A stretch of DNA of 64,000 nucleotides from Linanthus parryae (Eukaryota > Streptophyta > Magnoliopsida > Ericales > Polemoniaceae), in assembly GCA_023055425.1 (NCBI GenBank), contig JALGPY010000014.1:14034501-14098500 (forward strand), given 5' to 3'. The notes under the pieces are model-generated. The model was given only the letters and a program-made list of their open reading frames with translations. It ran no database searches and had not been told where the DNA came from. Shown piece by piece: positions 10,412 to 22,768 of the stretch (its first letter is position 1; each line of letters opens with the position of its first letter). The translations under genes were made by a program, and so were the position numbers.

Positions 10412-13400
10412 ACTCCCCCGCAGTCGAAACTGTAGGCAGGCCAACACTGAGACTGGTACGAAAGCGCTGGAACAAGGGCCGAGGAAGACCCTTGGTGAAG
10501 ATGTCGACGTACTGATAATCTGCTGGAATGTGTAACACGCGAAGCTGACCCAAACGAACCTTCTCACGAACGAAGTGTAGATCAATCTCAACATGCTTAG
10601 TGCGCTGATGCTGAACAGGATTACCAGAGAGATAGACAGCACTCACATTGTCGCAATACACGACGGTGGCCCGAGGCGGGGTGACGCGAAGCTGAAGAAG
10701 CAAATTCCGAACCCAGCAGAGTTCGGAGACGGCGTTAGCAACACCGCGATACTCAGCCTCAGCACTAGAACGAGATACTGTGGCCTGTCGCTTGGACGAC
10801 CAACTCAGAAGATTGTCTCCATAGAAGACACAGTAACCAGAAGTGGAGCGGCGCGTGTCCGGACAACCAGCCCAATCTGCGTCAGTGTAGGCGGTGAGGG
10901 AATCAGTAGCGGAGGCAGAGAGGCGAAGACCCTACTCTAGTGTCCCACTGATGTAGCGCAAGATGCGCTTCAGGGCATGAAAGTGCGGCTCACGGGGATC
11001 ATGCATGAAGAGGCAGACCTGCTGAACGGCAAACTGGATGTCTGGTCGAGTGAACGTGAGGTACTGCAAGGCCCCAGCAAGGCTGCGGTATAGGGTAGGA
11101 TCAGCAACCGGTGGGCCAGATGTAGCTGTGAGTTTACTCCCTACCTCAACAGGGGTGGCAGTAGACTTACAGGTCGACATAGAGGCACAACGAAGAATGT
11201 CGGTCGCATACTGATGCTGAGACAGGAACAGGCCAGACGAATCACGAGTGACAACGATGCCCTGAAAATGATGCAGATGGCCCAGGTCAGTCATAGCAAA
11301 CTCTCAAGAGAGCTGGGAGACAATCTGATCCAAGACAACCGCAGAAGACCCAGTGATGACGATATCATCCACATATAGCAGGAGGTAGACGATGTCCGAG
11401 CCACGACTGTAGACGAAGAGAGACTCATCACATGAGCAACCAGAGAAGCCAATAGTCTGCGTGAGGGTAGTGGCAAATCGCTGAAACCAAGCACGGGGAG
11501 CCTGCTTCAGACCATATAAGGATTTGCGTAACCGGCAAACAAAGTCAGGATGGCTTGTGTAGCGGTAGCCAGGGGGCTGATGCATGTATACCGTCTCAGA
11601 GAGATCACCATGAAGAAAAGCGTTCTTGACATCCAGCTGACGGATAGGCCAAGAGCGGGTGACGGCGATGCTGAGAACTGTACGGATGGTGGTCGGTTTG
11701 ACAACCGAGCTGAAAGTCTCCTCACAATCGATCCCAACCATCTGGGACTTCCCATTAGCTACCAATCGCGCCTTATAGCGCTGCAGACTGCCATCAGCAC
11801 GAAACTTGTGACGAAAGAGCCACAGAGATCGCAGAACATTAGCCCCTGCCGGGCGAGGAACCAGATCCCAAGTGTGGTTCGTAACCATAGCTCCAAACAT
11901 ATCATCCATGGCCGATTTCCAGTGAGGATCGGACAAGGCTAGGATGGGGGATTTGGGAAGGGGCGAGATGGGATCTGGTGGCTGGGCCGCTAAAGTGAGA
12001 CGGGTGGGTGGTTTGACAATGCCGTGCATGGATCGGGTGGTCATCTGAGGAGAGGTAGGAAGATGAGAAGTAGCCACTGGGCTTGGTGTGGGGGACTCAG
12101 GAGGGTCAGGGAACACAGGCACAGATGGTACAGTAGGAGGGCGAGTGGACACAGACCGACGGACGTAGTGCTGAGGAAAAGGTTCCACTAGGGTCCGGGA
12201 CGGGATAAGCTGTGTAGGTTCCCTAGGAGGTGTGAGTGTTGATGTGGGTGCCTTAGGAGGTGTGGGTGAGGGTGCGGTAGCCACAGGGTGGAGAGCACGA
12301 TGAGTGAAGAGGGGAGACGGAAGACTGTCATCGGGATCAGACGTCATGTGAACAGAGGGAGACACTGACCCAGGAGAGGAGAAAGGAAACACCGTCTCAT
12401 CAAAAGTGACGTGACGGGAAGTGTGAACACGACCAGTGCTCAAGTCGAGACACCTGTACCCACGATGGTTAAGAGGGTAGCCCAAAAACACACATCGAAC
12501 AGAGCGGGGTGCAAGCTTGTGAGGTGAGGTGGCAGAGAGGTTCGGGTAACACAAGCATCCGAACGTGCGAAGATGATCATAGGAGGGTGAGCGATGATAG
12601 AGGGCAAAAGTAGGGATAATGTTGCCAAGAACTTTGGTGGGAAGAATATTATGGAGGTAGACAGCAGTGAGAAGGGACTCAACCCAGAAAGAGGCTGGTA
12701 GAGAAGCCTGAGCTAGGAGAGCACGCGTAATGTCATTGATTCTACGAATCATGCGTTCAGCTTTGCCATTTTGAGATGACGTCTGAGGACACGCAAACCG
12801 AAAGACTAGTCCATGATTAATGGCGTGGGAGTGAAAGGAGCCATTATCAAATTCTCCACCAAGGTCACATTGAAAACTCTTGATGGGTCGCTGAAATTGG
12901 GTTTGGACAAAGGTTGTGAATTGTTTGAATTTCAATATTGCTTCGCTTTTCTGTTTTAGTGGGAAAACCCAGAGAAAATGTGTGTAATCATCTAAGAGTA
13001 GTAGGTAGTATTTGCAGTGCGATTTGCTTAAAACTGGAGATGTCCATAAATCACTGTGAACAATGTCAAATGGACTAACAGTGGAAGAAGTAGAAGCTAA
13101 GAAAGGCAAACGCACGTGTTTACTAATTTGACAAGCATGACAAAGAGCGTCTGAATTATGCCTACTACAAGAAATGAAATGACTACTACGAAGAGAATCT
13201 AAAACTAGACGCCCGGGATGACCAAGGCGGTTGTGCCAAACAGAAGCAGGAAGAGCAGCAAAAGAGACAGCAGACGACGGTGGTGGGACAGACTGGAATG
13301 GATAGAGATCACCTGAACTGTTGCTTCTCTGTAAAAGAGCTCCCGATCGTAGGTCCTTTACAGAAAAACCAAAAGGGTCAAACTCAACGGAAACATTGTT

Positions 13401-13997
13401 GTCAGTAGTGAATTGACGAACAGAAACTAGGTTTTTGATAACGTTTGGGGTGAGTAAGACATTTCTAAGGTGAAGAGAACGGGAGTTGGTGGTAAGGGTG
13501 TGATTGCCGGATCCTTTCACTGGAATGCTAGAGCCGTTTCCCACAAGTATGTTAGGAAAAGGACAAGATGACGAGAGAGAGGAGAGTATACCTGACTGCG
13601 GAGTGAGATGAGCAGATGCGCCGGAATCAAGATACCAAGTGTGATCCGGAACATTGAGTGTCATGCCAGAGAACGAAGATCTCAAATCAGTAGCAGTCGG
13701 GTAGACAGAAGCGGCTGTGAGGCCCTGCTGAGAAGGTCCTCGACCAAGAATACCAGACGTAACTGTAGGCGGAGAGGGTCCTGACTGTGTCCATCCCGGT
13801 GCTTGGGGATATGGGCTTGGCTGAGCAGGAGGGGATGACGGTGCAGGACACCACACCCAGCTGCCGTGAAGGGAGGCAGGTGGGGCAGGGTGTTGGTGCT
13901 GCTGAGTGCGTTCGCGGCCTTGTCGGCCAGACTGACGATGCTTACTATTGCCTCGTCGTGCTAGGGGAGGAGCAGTGGTTTGCTTGGCGGTCGACAT
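10410..13997 (-). pseudogene. Copia pol with two in-frame stops (element B)
   Basis: One reading frame of 1196 codons runs from the ATG at 13997 to the TAA near 10410. It is interrupted only by TGA at about 11304 and TAG at about 10932; both flanking ORFs are in the same frame, so these are point nonsense changes. Domains: Pro/Ser-rich end of Gag; protease WYLDSGAS near residue 125; GAG-pre-integrase VWHNRLGHP; integrase with HSDLW, CDLGGEF and QNGKAE (all three acidic residues present); RT with YVDDIVITGS; RNase H with DADWAG; terminal DIFTKGL. The Gag zinc knuckle and N-terminus are absent. This is a copia polyprotein disabled late, as no frameshifts were found. Confidence 0.88.
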
Positions 13998-14028
13998 GAC
14001 GGAGGACCACGATGAGAAGCAACAGATT

Positions 14029-14857
14029 ACTTTTCACTTGTGATCTAGAACACTGGTGTGTGAACGTCATTTGAGTCGCTCAATCAAACTGTCTTTTCGC
14101 AGTTGGGGATCTGCAGGTTAGTACATGCAGTTTGTTATTTGGGTACGAAGCCTTAGATGCAGAGATTTCTTTTAACCATCTTTTTCTTACTATGAGAGAC
14201 CAAGTGTGAAGGGTTCTATTTGCTACTGTGGTGAATGACTCCAACTGCTTCAGCTCTACTTATCCGAGGTAATATTGAAGTTCTATTAAAATTTTTGAGT
14301 TGTTCGAGGACCCGATACGGACACCAATTACATGACCCTTACAGATGAAATGTCTCTATGGTGACACGGATACAGATAGGCATTAAAAGAAGATGCAAGT
14401 CATATGCGACAAATGCATTCCATATTTTCATAAGAAAAATCAGAACAAGAAATATGCCTCTTTTCGAGCTTCTTCCTTTCAAAGACCATATACGGTTCTA
14501 GTAATGTAAACACACTCCCGCCAAGGGCACCGTCGTGGAAATATTGCATCATTACAAATTATAAGTTAGTGAAACCGAAAGCCGGTTATGAATTTGACTA
14601 AATCCTCAAAGTGACGGTGAAATTGAAATTGATGAAACAAGTAAAGAGAGTAGTTACAGAACCGACCTGGCTTTATGAGCTTCTTGGCACCTGATTCAGT
14701 GTTCAGGAAAGATCTTTGTTACGTTGATGAGAGCTCGTCTTCGTTTTGTGATACTTCAGTTTGTTCATCATTGAGCTTATTCATCCTCAGAAATCTTTCC
14801 ATCACTGTGCCATACTTCAGTTTGTCATCAGAATAGTCAATGAAAACCTCTCCAACA
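14029..14857. other. 3' flank of the DC1 gene
   Basis: No coding region recognised. The part next to the stop codon at 14858 (14740-14857) holds decayed copies of the acidic-tail repeat of the gene (CTTCAGTTTGTTCATCATTG and similar), so the tail repeat once extended further or this is 3' UTR made from it. A short stretch at 14091-14104 is bounded by CAG and GTTAGT. Confidence 0.45.
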
Positions 14858-16652
14858 TCATCTTCTGAATTCTAATACCTCTTTATCCAAAAAATATTCT
14901 CCATCACTCTCTGATACTTCAGCTTCATCCTCAGAAATCTCTCCATCACTCTCTGATACTTCAGCATCATCATCAGAATCGTCTGAAGGCTCTATATCAT
15001 CATGTGATACTTCAACTTCGTCCGTAGTAGTACATGTTAGGTGAACCATAAACTCGCAATCTGTGCACAGAAAGGCAAACCCATGGCCAAAAGTCTCTTG
15101 CTTGGCGCAAATAATGCATTTGGGGAGGTCTTTGCTTGGCGGAACCAGAGTGAGACTGCATTTGTGAAGATGAAATCTATACAAGCGTTTAAATTTGATA
15201 TAAGCTTGCCAGATGCATCTAGGATGAATAGATTGATCACAACCCACACAGTGATAGTACCACTTTGGGATTAAATCTCCCTCGCAGAGTTCACATATGT
15301 ACTCTTCAACATTTTCAACTGCCGAATATGTCAATTGAAAGGGATGTTTATCATATCCGTGCTTAATTTTCCTTGGCAAGAGAGCACAATATGTATCTAT
15401 AGTAAAAGTACAATCCATGCAACTAAATCCGCATCCAGTAAATGAATGGTCACACGCATTGCACCAAGTGAAGGCGTTTGAAAATGTGCTTTCCAGAATA
15501 TGAGGGTGATTTTCATGCATGACATAATGAGGTAAGTCAACACCAGTGACCTGCATGACCATATTGCCATTATAGAAACTGAAAGACCATCCATTGTAGT
15601 CTTTTCCGTCAATGTGGAAGGTTGGCCAAGTTGGTGAGCATCGTATGAGATTCATGAAGGAAGGAGTTAAATAAATAGAGTTCAATTCAAATTGCTCTCC
15701 AAATAAGATCATCGGATGGCGATGGTGCTTGACTTTGTCGTCTAGTATTAGTTCAACGTTAGGAAGGGGGAGGTGGATCACTTCAGCAGCTCCATCGATG
15801 GTTAATTTGTCCCTATTCCATGAATAACCACGACAATTTTAACTTTCTTTTCCGTAGAATAAAGGGAACATAATGCCAAAATTGAAGCACGGAAGAAGAT
15901 TTAAGAGATTAGGATTAGACATAAAATACCTTTGTGGGGTGGAGCAATTGTAGACATGCGTGAAGTATCTGCATATATTGCAATGGTAAGCCCAGTTATG
16001 GTGTTTCATGTATTTCCTGCAGATTTGACAATATACATCCACTCCGAAAAACTCTTTCGGGATAGAATAGATGAGACTGAGGATGTGCTTGTTCTCATGA
16101 TAAGATTTATCTTTCACTCTAGGTAATGAAGCACATTGCTCGTGTACCCAAAACTGGCACGCGGTGCATTGATAGGAGATGCCTTCACTATCGCTATCAC
16201 AAGCATGACAGTTGAAGGTTGCTTTTGAAAGGGAATGGACCAAAGGGTGTTGTGGGTGAAAGTCTTTCTCCAACATGAGTCCCTTGAGAGCACATACGAT
16301 ATCTACACCAAAATTGCAAGAAGAACAGTAATAGGCAAAGCCTTTGCATTCAACATTGCACCCACCACATATCCTATCTAGGATTGTTAGAAAATTTAGA
16401 TCACTGTAGTGATCGAGAGTGCAGCCTGGGTGCAGTTGGTGTTTAATTTTCATGGGCAGTTCGGCACATAGTTTATGCAGGCGATATGCGTCTTTGCAAA
16501 CTGTACAAGTATAGAACGGACCCCAGCAGATGTTGTGTTGACAAGCTTGGCAGTGTTGTGTTGTACCAGTAGTTATGTGAAGAGCTAATTCTTCTTGTTC
16601 CTCCACTAAGAGCAGTGGATGTTCATGGCCAGTATGCTGAAGCTCCTTGTAC
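14858..16652 (-). CDS. DC1-domain (Cys/His-rich C1-like) protein, 5' exon not located
   Basis: Two coding exons on the minus strand: 16652-15930 and 15812-14858. They join CAAAG|GTATTT to GAATAG|GGACAA, which keeps the frame and fuses CSTPQR to DKLTID. About 559 residues. The first exon holds HEHPLLLVEE, then repeated zinc-binding DC1 units: HPGC..CGGCN..YYCSSC, HPQHPLV..CHAC..CTAC and CQIC..CNIC. The second holds CNACDHSF..CMDC, HPFQL..CELC..CVGC and HKCSLTLV..CIIC..CTDC. The C-terminus is acidic with a repeated AEVSESDGE. DC1 proteins are plant-specific and usually tied to defence, hormone response or cell-death signalling; the ligand is not deducible here. No ATG opens the first exon. It follows TATTTCAG, so an upstream exon is expected. 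A Helitron end lies about 95 bp upstream, in that intron. It could be a recent pseudogene. Confidence 0.72.
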
Positions 16653-16746
16653 CTGAAATAGATTCGCACTGGGGGTTGTAGTCTTGTTCAAACAAAGGAA
16701 GGCAAAACATTCTGAATGTGGACTTGTTCCTTTTCTATTATTATTA

Positions 16747-16785
16747 CCAGGCGATACTGCCCGCTAAAGCGCGGGTCTATGTACT
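16747..16785 (-). mobile_element. Helitron 3' terminus (element start not found)
   Basis: On the minus strand a GC-rich hairpin, CCCGC-GCTTTA-GCGGG, is followed by CAGTATCGC and CTGG, then T. A hairpin roughly ten bases before a CTRR end, with insertion before T, is the Helitron 3' signature. The flank is an AAT microsatellite, as at the Helitron end at 62684. The 5' TC end was not recognised to the right, so the element length is unknown. Confidence 0.6.
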
Positions 16786-17054
16786 AAAATACTATATGAC
16801 GAGCAATGCTACATTACCACATACTCGCAAGGATTCAATTACAGAAAGGTACAATAAATGGGGTATACTAATAACATTTTTCTCTTTATCTTTACTATTT
16901 AAAAAAGTTTGTAAGGGTTCACATGGTTTCTAAGTTCCTAACGTTTCTAGTAAAAAAAAATCTAACGTTTTATACCACTGTTTTAAATTTAATCACTAAA
17001 ATACCCCTAAAAAGTCCTAATAAAAAATACTTTCGTTCTTCAGTTAACACCTTA
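16786..17054. other. AT-rich sequence, probably Helitron interior
   Basis: Contains AAAATACCCC-type AT-rich filler common in plant non-autonomous elements and no gene. It ends at the TTA target duplication of the PIF/Harbinger element at 17052-17054. Confidence 0.35.
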
Positions 17055-18451
17055 GGCCTCGTTTGGGTAGAGGATAAGGAGGGAGCATAAGATAAGTTAT
17101 GTCCTCTCTTTTTTATCAAGTGTTTGGGTGCCAGATAAGAGAGGGGATAAGTTATGTTGCCTTATGCTGATGGAGCTTTTAATGAACAAATTTTATACCA
17201 CCAACATGGAGGTATAAGCTTGGATAAGAAAATATAGCATATTAAAATGCTAGTATGTTGACAAAAATACCCCCACAAACTATCTAATTAACTACCCTTT
17301 TTCCACCAAACTCTATCAGCTATTTCACCGTTTCACCTCTCTTATTTCTTATTTGCCACAATTCTCACATTACGAAAACAAAAAAAGATTTTTTGATCTT
17401 TGAAAAGCATAGACAAAATGTCCCAGATGCAGAAACTTAACGGCAGAGTGCGTGGTTGGATTTTGAAGCCCCACTGTGGATCATCCCAAAATTTCTTAAC
17501 TCAGGAACATTCAAAGAAAATGTTATGCAAATTTTCTTCCTGTGAATTGCAAAAAGGGCAGTTAATAGGTACCAAAATCCCCTATCTGTTTAATTTAATT
17601 TTTGTGGAAATGAAATTTTTAAGAAGTCTCCACAGAAAAATTAAAATTCTGCTCGGCGCACAAATTTTCCAAATTGAGTTCCAATAGTGATTATTTTGTG
17701 TACTACTAGTACTGGTATGTCAGAAACCATTTTTTGATGAATTAATTCAAAGGCAACATGATAACCAGACTTAGTTGTTAAAATTCCATCAGAAGTTTTT
17801 GACCAAACAAATAATCACTACCATTAACATTAACTATGTGAACTAGCCCAACATTTTGGTACCTTTATTTTGGAGGAGGTCCTCATCGGTTTGATAACTA
17901 TTATTTTGGGGTTGCATAACTTTATTTGAGTATGTATAATTGAGATAAATATAACAACATTTTACCGCGCTTGCTGAAATTTCGTCGGTTTAATAACTTG
18001 TTTACTGTATGTTTTGTAACACAATGGCAATATGTCAATAAGTACTAGTAATTATACTCCATATTTTGCTATGGTCATGTTGTATCTATGAATATTTGTT
18101 ATGTTTACATGTTACTACAAGTTTATTTTGCGTATTAATATACATTTAGACAACGTCACTATTGCGTAGAAAAAAGAGTATTAAAATATAAACATAAATA
18201 CTGGTACATTTTGTATACATTTTTCCCCATCAATTTGAAATATGCAATCTTTTATACAAAATAACAGCACTGAGGGTATTACAGTCATTTTGGCACATAT
18301 ACTGCTTCATATCCTGCATCATATCCTACAGAACCCAAACACAGATAATCAGCATATCTTATCAGGGTTTATCTGGCATAATTCATATCCTTGCTCATAT
18401 CCCAGCATAAGCTTTATCCCTACATACCATATCCTCTACCCAAACGAGGCC
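17055..18451. mobile_element. PIF/Harbinger-type non-autonomous DNA transposon
   Basis: Perfect 22-bp terminal inverted repeats begin GGCCTCGTTTGGGTAGAGG at 17055 and end with its complement at 18451. A 3-bp duplication TTA lies on both sides (17052-17054 and 18452-18454). TTA and the GGCCTNNTTTGG start are hallmarks of the PIF/Harbinger (Tourist) group. At 1397 bp it is larger than most MITEs but has no transposase frame. The subterminal regions are also partly inverted (TTATGC, GATAAG motifs). The interior includes a LINE-like relic. Confidence 0.85.
17405..17690 (-). pseudogene. LINE reverse-transcriptase zinc-finger (zf-RVT) relic
   Basis: Minus-strand translation contains INCPFCNSQEENLHNIFFEC followed by a stop and VKKFWDD, preceded by ICAPSRILIFLWRLLKN. 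This is the CxxC...HxxxxC pattern at the end of plant LINE reverse transcriptases, also found in host genes derived from them. Two stops interrupt it (R*G and S*V). It lies wholly inside the PIF/Harbinger element. Confidence 0.65.
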
Positions 18452-18666
18452 TTAGAGGATTATCAAAGAGAAACTCATGAGACAGTCTCCTTTAAGATTG
18501 TAGACACATCTCTTCAAGGATGGAGATGCAGTGTCCTTCGCATTCAGCTTCCTCTGGGTCTTTGATTTTCATTAATTGATATTATCATATTATGGTTCTT
18601 CTAAGTTCCTAGGGTTTTGTTGGAACTCCTTGATGAAAACCAGTTTGTTTGTTTTCATGATTGCTT

Positions 18667-18944
18667 TATTGATAGATTAAATCAAATCTGATTGGAGTCT
18701 GGGTTCGAAACGTTCATCAAGGCAGTCCTGATCTGATTTGATTTACATATTATACTCAAAAGTTTAGGAGTTAATTAGGTAGCTTTTAATTTCCTTTCTA
18801 TATCATGGATCCTAATCATGGAGCTGATTATGGATCTTGATTGTACAATATTCCATATTTAGGACCTGTAAACTTGCATATATAGTCACCCCATACTATG
18901 AATAAAAAGCAAGTAAGTTGTTCACATCACTCTTAAATTCTTTA
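18667..18944 (+). repeat. 5' LTR of copia element C
   Basis: Shares AGATTAAATCAAATCTGATT and most later text with 22788-23070. A TATATAG box near 18880 and AATAAAAAGC near 18901 fit the promoter and poly(A) signal of the LTR. The PBS follows directly. Confidence 0.85.
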
Positions 18945-19032
18945 TGGTATCAGAGCATGGTCATTTTTCCATGCTTCCTAGTGTAATCTGATAAGATTAC
19001 TTTACACTTCCTATTCAGCATTCATCGCCTTC

Positions 19033-22000
19033 ATGGCTGAATCTTTCATTTCTGGAGCTACTCAAGGCAACATTAATATGTATGTCGAGTCCAGCCGAAA
19101 TGAGGCAGGAAGCTCCACCATTTCTATTCCAGGAGGAGACTATATTTCCCTCCACACACGAGAAAATTGCTGGCATATTCATGGTAAACCAGCCACTTGG
19201 TTCCCTGGAAGACATATCGAAAGTAAGGGATGTCAATCCAGTATTGATGACAAAACTGGTAATGTTGCCCCTATTGAAACTCCACCACAATTCACAACGA
19301 GCAGGTGGAACACCTAAATCATCTTCTCATTCAGTCTTCCCCACGTATCTGGTCTTCTTCAGATTCTTACTCAGGGTCATGTGTCATTGCTCAATCGGGT
19401 AACTCTCATTTCGCATTAAGCTCCTCAATTAGTAAAGAATCTTGGATTATCGATTCCGGTGCCTCTGATCACATGACAGGTTTTCGCGATCTCTTTCACT
19501 CATATGATCCATGCCATAACGGGTATACCGTTAAAATTGCAGATAGATCTATGTCTTTTGTCGCAGGAATAGGAACAATTAATATCTCATGATCTTATCC
19601 TCAATATGTCATCCACGTTCCATCACTTAAATGCAATTTAATTTCTGTTAGCAAAGTCACTCTTGATAATCAGTGTGTTGCTAAATTTACACCTGCGTCA
19701 TGCCTCTTTCAGGAACTATCATCGTGGAGGATGATTGGCAGTGGTAGGGTTCATAACAGACTTTATTTCTTCAACGAAAAGAATAAAGAGAACAGACAAG
19801 CTCTGGTGACGGATGCTGCTTCCAGTTCTGGGAAAATCATGTTATGGCATTACAGACTCTGCCATCCCAACTTTGCCTACATGAAGCACTTGCTACCTTC
19901 TTTATTCGGTAATAAGCGTTTGGATTCCTTCCAAAGTGAGATATGTCAGTTTGCCAAACATATTCGCAGCCCTTTCCCTCCCACACCATATACACCTACC
20001 ACTCATTTCTCCTTGATTCATAGTAACATTTGGGGGCCATCCAAAGTTACAACTTCCCGTGGAAAAAGGTGGTTTCTTACATTCATCAATGACCACACAC
20101 GTGTTACTTGGTTGTATCTTCTCCGAGAAAAATTAAAAACTTTCCAAGTATTTAAAAATTTCACCAAGATGATCCAAACTCAACTCCAAGCCAACATTCG
20201 GGTTCATCCAACTGACAATGCATATTTCAACTCCATCTTTGGTGATTTTCTGTTGGAGAATGGTATAGTTCATCAAAGTTCGTGTGGTGACACCCCCCAA
20301 CAAAATGGTGTGTCAGACAGAAAGAATCGACACTTGCTAGAGGTTGCACGTGCTCTTATGTTTATAATGTATGTCCCGAAATACCTATGGGGAGATGCAG
20401 TCCTCACAGCCACATATCTCATAAATCGTCTACCAAATCGAACCATCAATTTTGATTCTCCTTTCTATTCTCACCCAAATTTATCCTCACCTTTCCAAAT
20501 ATGATCTTCCCCTTAAAAGGTTACTCTCCAACCCAAAAAAGGTTATCGTTGCTATTGTCCAAGACTATTTTTCTTGACTACCCTCCAACCCAAAAAGGTT
20601 ATCGTTGCTACTGTCCCCAAAACAAGAGAGTGTATGTTTCTTGTGACGTTACTTTTTTTGAAGATACACCATACTACACTCCAACTGCGGTTCAGGGGGG
20701 CATAGAAACGAAGGTCATTGGGACTAATATGATACGTCATTACTTCCAGCCATCCATCATTTGCCCACCATGCTAGTACTCCGGTTCCCCAAGGAGAACC
20801 TCTTATTGTTCCTGATATTGTCCATACAATACCCACCATGCCTAATACTCCAGTTCCCATTCTCCAAGAAGAAACTCCATCTGGTCCTGATATTGTCCCG
20901 AATAGTGTTTCGTCAACACAGCAACATGATGATGTATCACTTCAAGAAACAGGAGGAGAAACAATCTTGCGTAATCGACAGGATCTACGTGTTTATTCTA
21001 GAAGACAAGTATTGCAGGGTAATAAAGACGTTATGAATCCTACTCACATTCAAGAAACCGAGCCGGTGGTAGAACCTCACTCTCCTAGAGAACCAGGTAA
21101 TCCCAAAAATAATCCAAGTAAGTTTTCAGATCTTGATGAGCCAATAGCCATTCGAAAGGGTATTAGGTCATGTACTCAACATCCGATTTCTAGGTTCATT
21201 TCTTATTTTAATTTATCATCATCTTTCGTGCATTCACTTCTAGTGTATCTTGTACATTTATCCCAGGTCAATTGAGGAGGCCTTAAGTGTTCCCGAATGG
21301 AAATTTGTTGTACTAGAAGAAATGCCATCTCTTAAGCAAAACAGCACTTGGAGTTTGGTGGAGTTACCCAAAACAAGAGTTTCATTGGGTGAAAATGGGT
21401 ATTCACAGTAAAGTATAAGGCTGATGGGTCTACTGAATGATACACAGCTCGATTGGTGCAAAAGGTTTTACATAGAGCTATGGGATTGACTACAAAGAAA
21501 CGTTAGCTCCTGTTGCCAAGATTAATACTATTCGAGTTCTACTTTCTTTGGTAGCAAATTGTGGTTGGCAATTACATCAACTTGAAGTAAAGAACGCATT
21601 TCTAAGTGGTGAAATTGAAGACGAAGTATACATGAAGTAGCCACCCACTTTGAGGAAAGCGTGTGAAAGCATATCATCTGTAAACATAGGAAGCCACTGT
21701 ATGGTTTGAAGCAATTTCCGTGGACATGGTTTGATCGTTTCTCAACAGTTATTAAGAACCTTGGTTACCTCCAAATCCAAGCGGATAATACACTGTTTTT
21801 CAAACACTCACCTAGCGGAAAGATAACCATTCTAATAGTTAATGTTGACGATATCACTGTGACAGGTGATAATTTTGAGGAGATAAGAAACATCAAGGAA
21901 ATGATGGCCAAAGAGTTCAAAGTCAAAGACCTTGGATAATTGAAATACTTTCTTGGAATGGAAGTTGCAAGAAGCAAGAAAGGAATCTCCGTTTCTCAGA

Positions 22001-22768
22001 GGAAATACACTCTAGATCTTCTCAAAGAAACTGGAATGCTGGGATGTAAACCCAGTAAAACTCCAATCGAACTTGGGAACAAGGAAAAAATGTTCCAAGG
22101 CAATCTTGTGGACAAGGGGAACTATCAAAGACTTGTAGGGAAGCTGATTTATCTCTCTCACACGAGGCCAAACATTGCCTTCGTTGTAAGTTTGGTAAGT
22201 TAATATATGCATAATCCATGTCAAGGACATCTTAATGCTGTCTATAGAATTCTGAGATACTTGAAGCAAACTCCAGGAAAAGGATTGTTCTTTAAAAGGA
22301 CCGAGGACCGTAGTGTGAGAGTATTTACTGATGCTGATTGGGCTGGCTCAATTGATGACAGAAAGTCCGCATCTGGGTACTGCACATTCTTATGGGGAAA
22401 TCTAGCTACCTGGCGCAGCGAGAAACAAACGGTCGTGGCAAGAAGTAGTACAGAAGCTGAATATAGAGCTGTGGCTCATGGCGTATGCGAAGGCATATGG
22501 ATGAGAAGACTTAAGGAAGACTTGAAGATAAGATATGAGGGGACTATGCATCGCTATTGTGATAACAAGTCATCCATTAGTATTGCTTACAATCCTGTCC
22601 ACCATGAAAGGACGAAACATGTGGGAGGTCGATCGGCACTTCATTAAATAGAAGCTTGAAAAAAGAATTATCAGCATAGAGTATGTTCTCACAAGAGGCC
22701 TCACATAACATATGTTTGATTCACTTGTGAACAAGCTTGGACTTATCAACATCTATAGTCCAGCTTTA
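19033..22768 (+). pseudogene. Copia gag-pol pseudogene (element C)
   Basis: Begins at ATG 19033 (MAESFISG). Gag is only about 400 bp and keeps a fragment of the zinc knuckle (NCWHIHGKP), so most of it was deleted. Protease WIIDSGASDHMTGF is intact near 19442. Integrase pieces lie at 19731-20504, with HSNIWGPS (Asp to Asn) and a broken second acidic region (PTDNAYF). A partly duplicated stretch, ACCCAAAAAGGTTATCGTTG, recurs near 20530 and 20590. RT runs 21290-21950 with stops, and NVDD replaces YVDD near 21841. RNase H at 22207-22647 keeps DADWAG and STEAEYRA. Catalytic losses in three enzymes make it inactive. Confidence 0.88.

Larger units (their letters stand above)
10276..14028 (-). mobile_element. 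Copia element B, lacking its 5' end
   Basis: Minus-strand copia element with a 3' LTR-like end (10276-10411), a purine tract (CTGCGGGGGAG on the minus strand near 10412-10422) and nearly all of pol. No 5' LTR, no PBS and no N-terminal Gag are visible to the right. The hexamer ACTTTT occurs on both sides (10270-10275 and 14029-14034) and may be a target duplication, but it is low-complexity. The coding text is GC-richer than its surroundings. Confidence 0.8.

Noticed and set aside
15781..15839. The two DC1 frames at 14858-15781 and 15839-16669 as separate genes
   Set aside because: The GT-AG intron 15813-15929 joins them in frame, and the plus-strand paralogue has the same intron place.
16653..16669. 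Start codon of the DC1 gene at 16669
   Set aside because: The codon is GTG and lies before a good acceptor (TATTTCAG). Paralogues show the exon starts at GTACAAG, so 16669 is not a real start.
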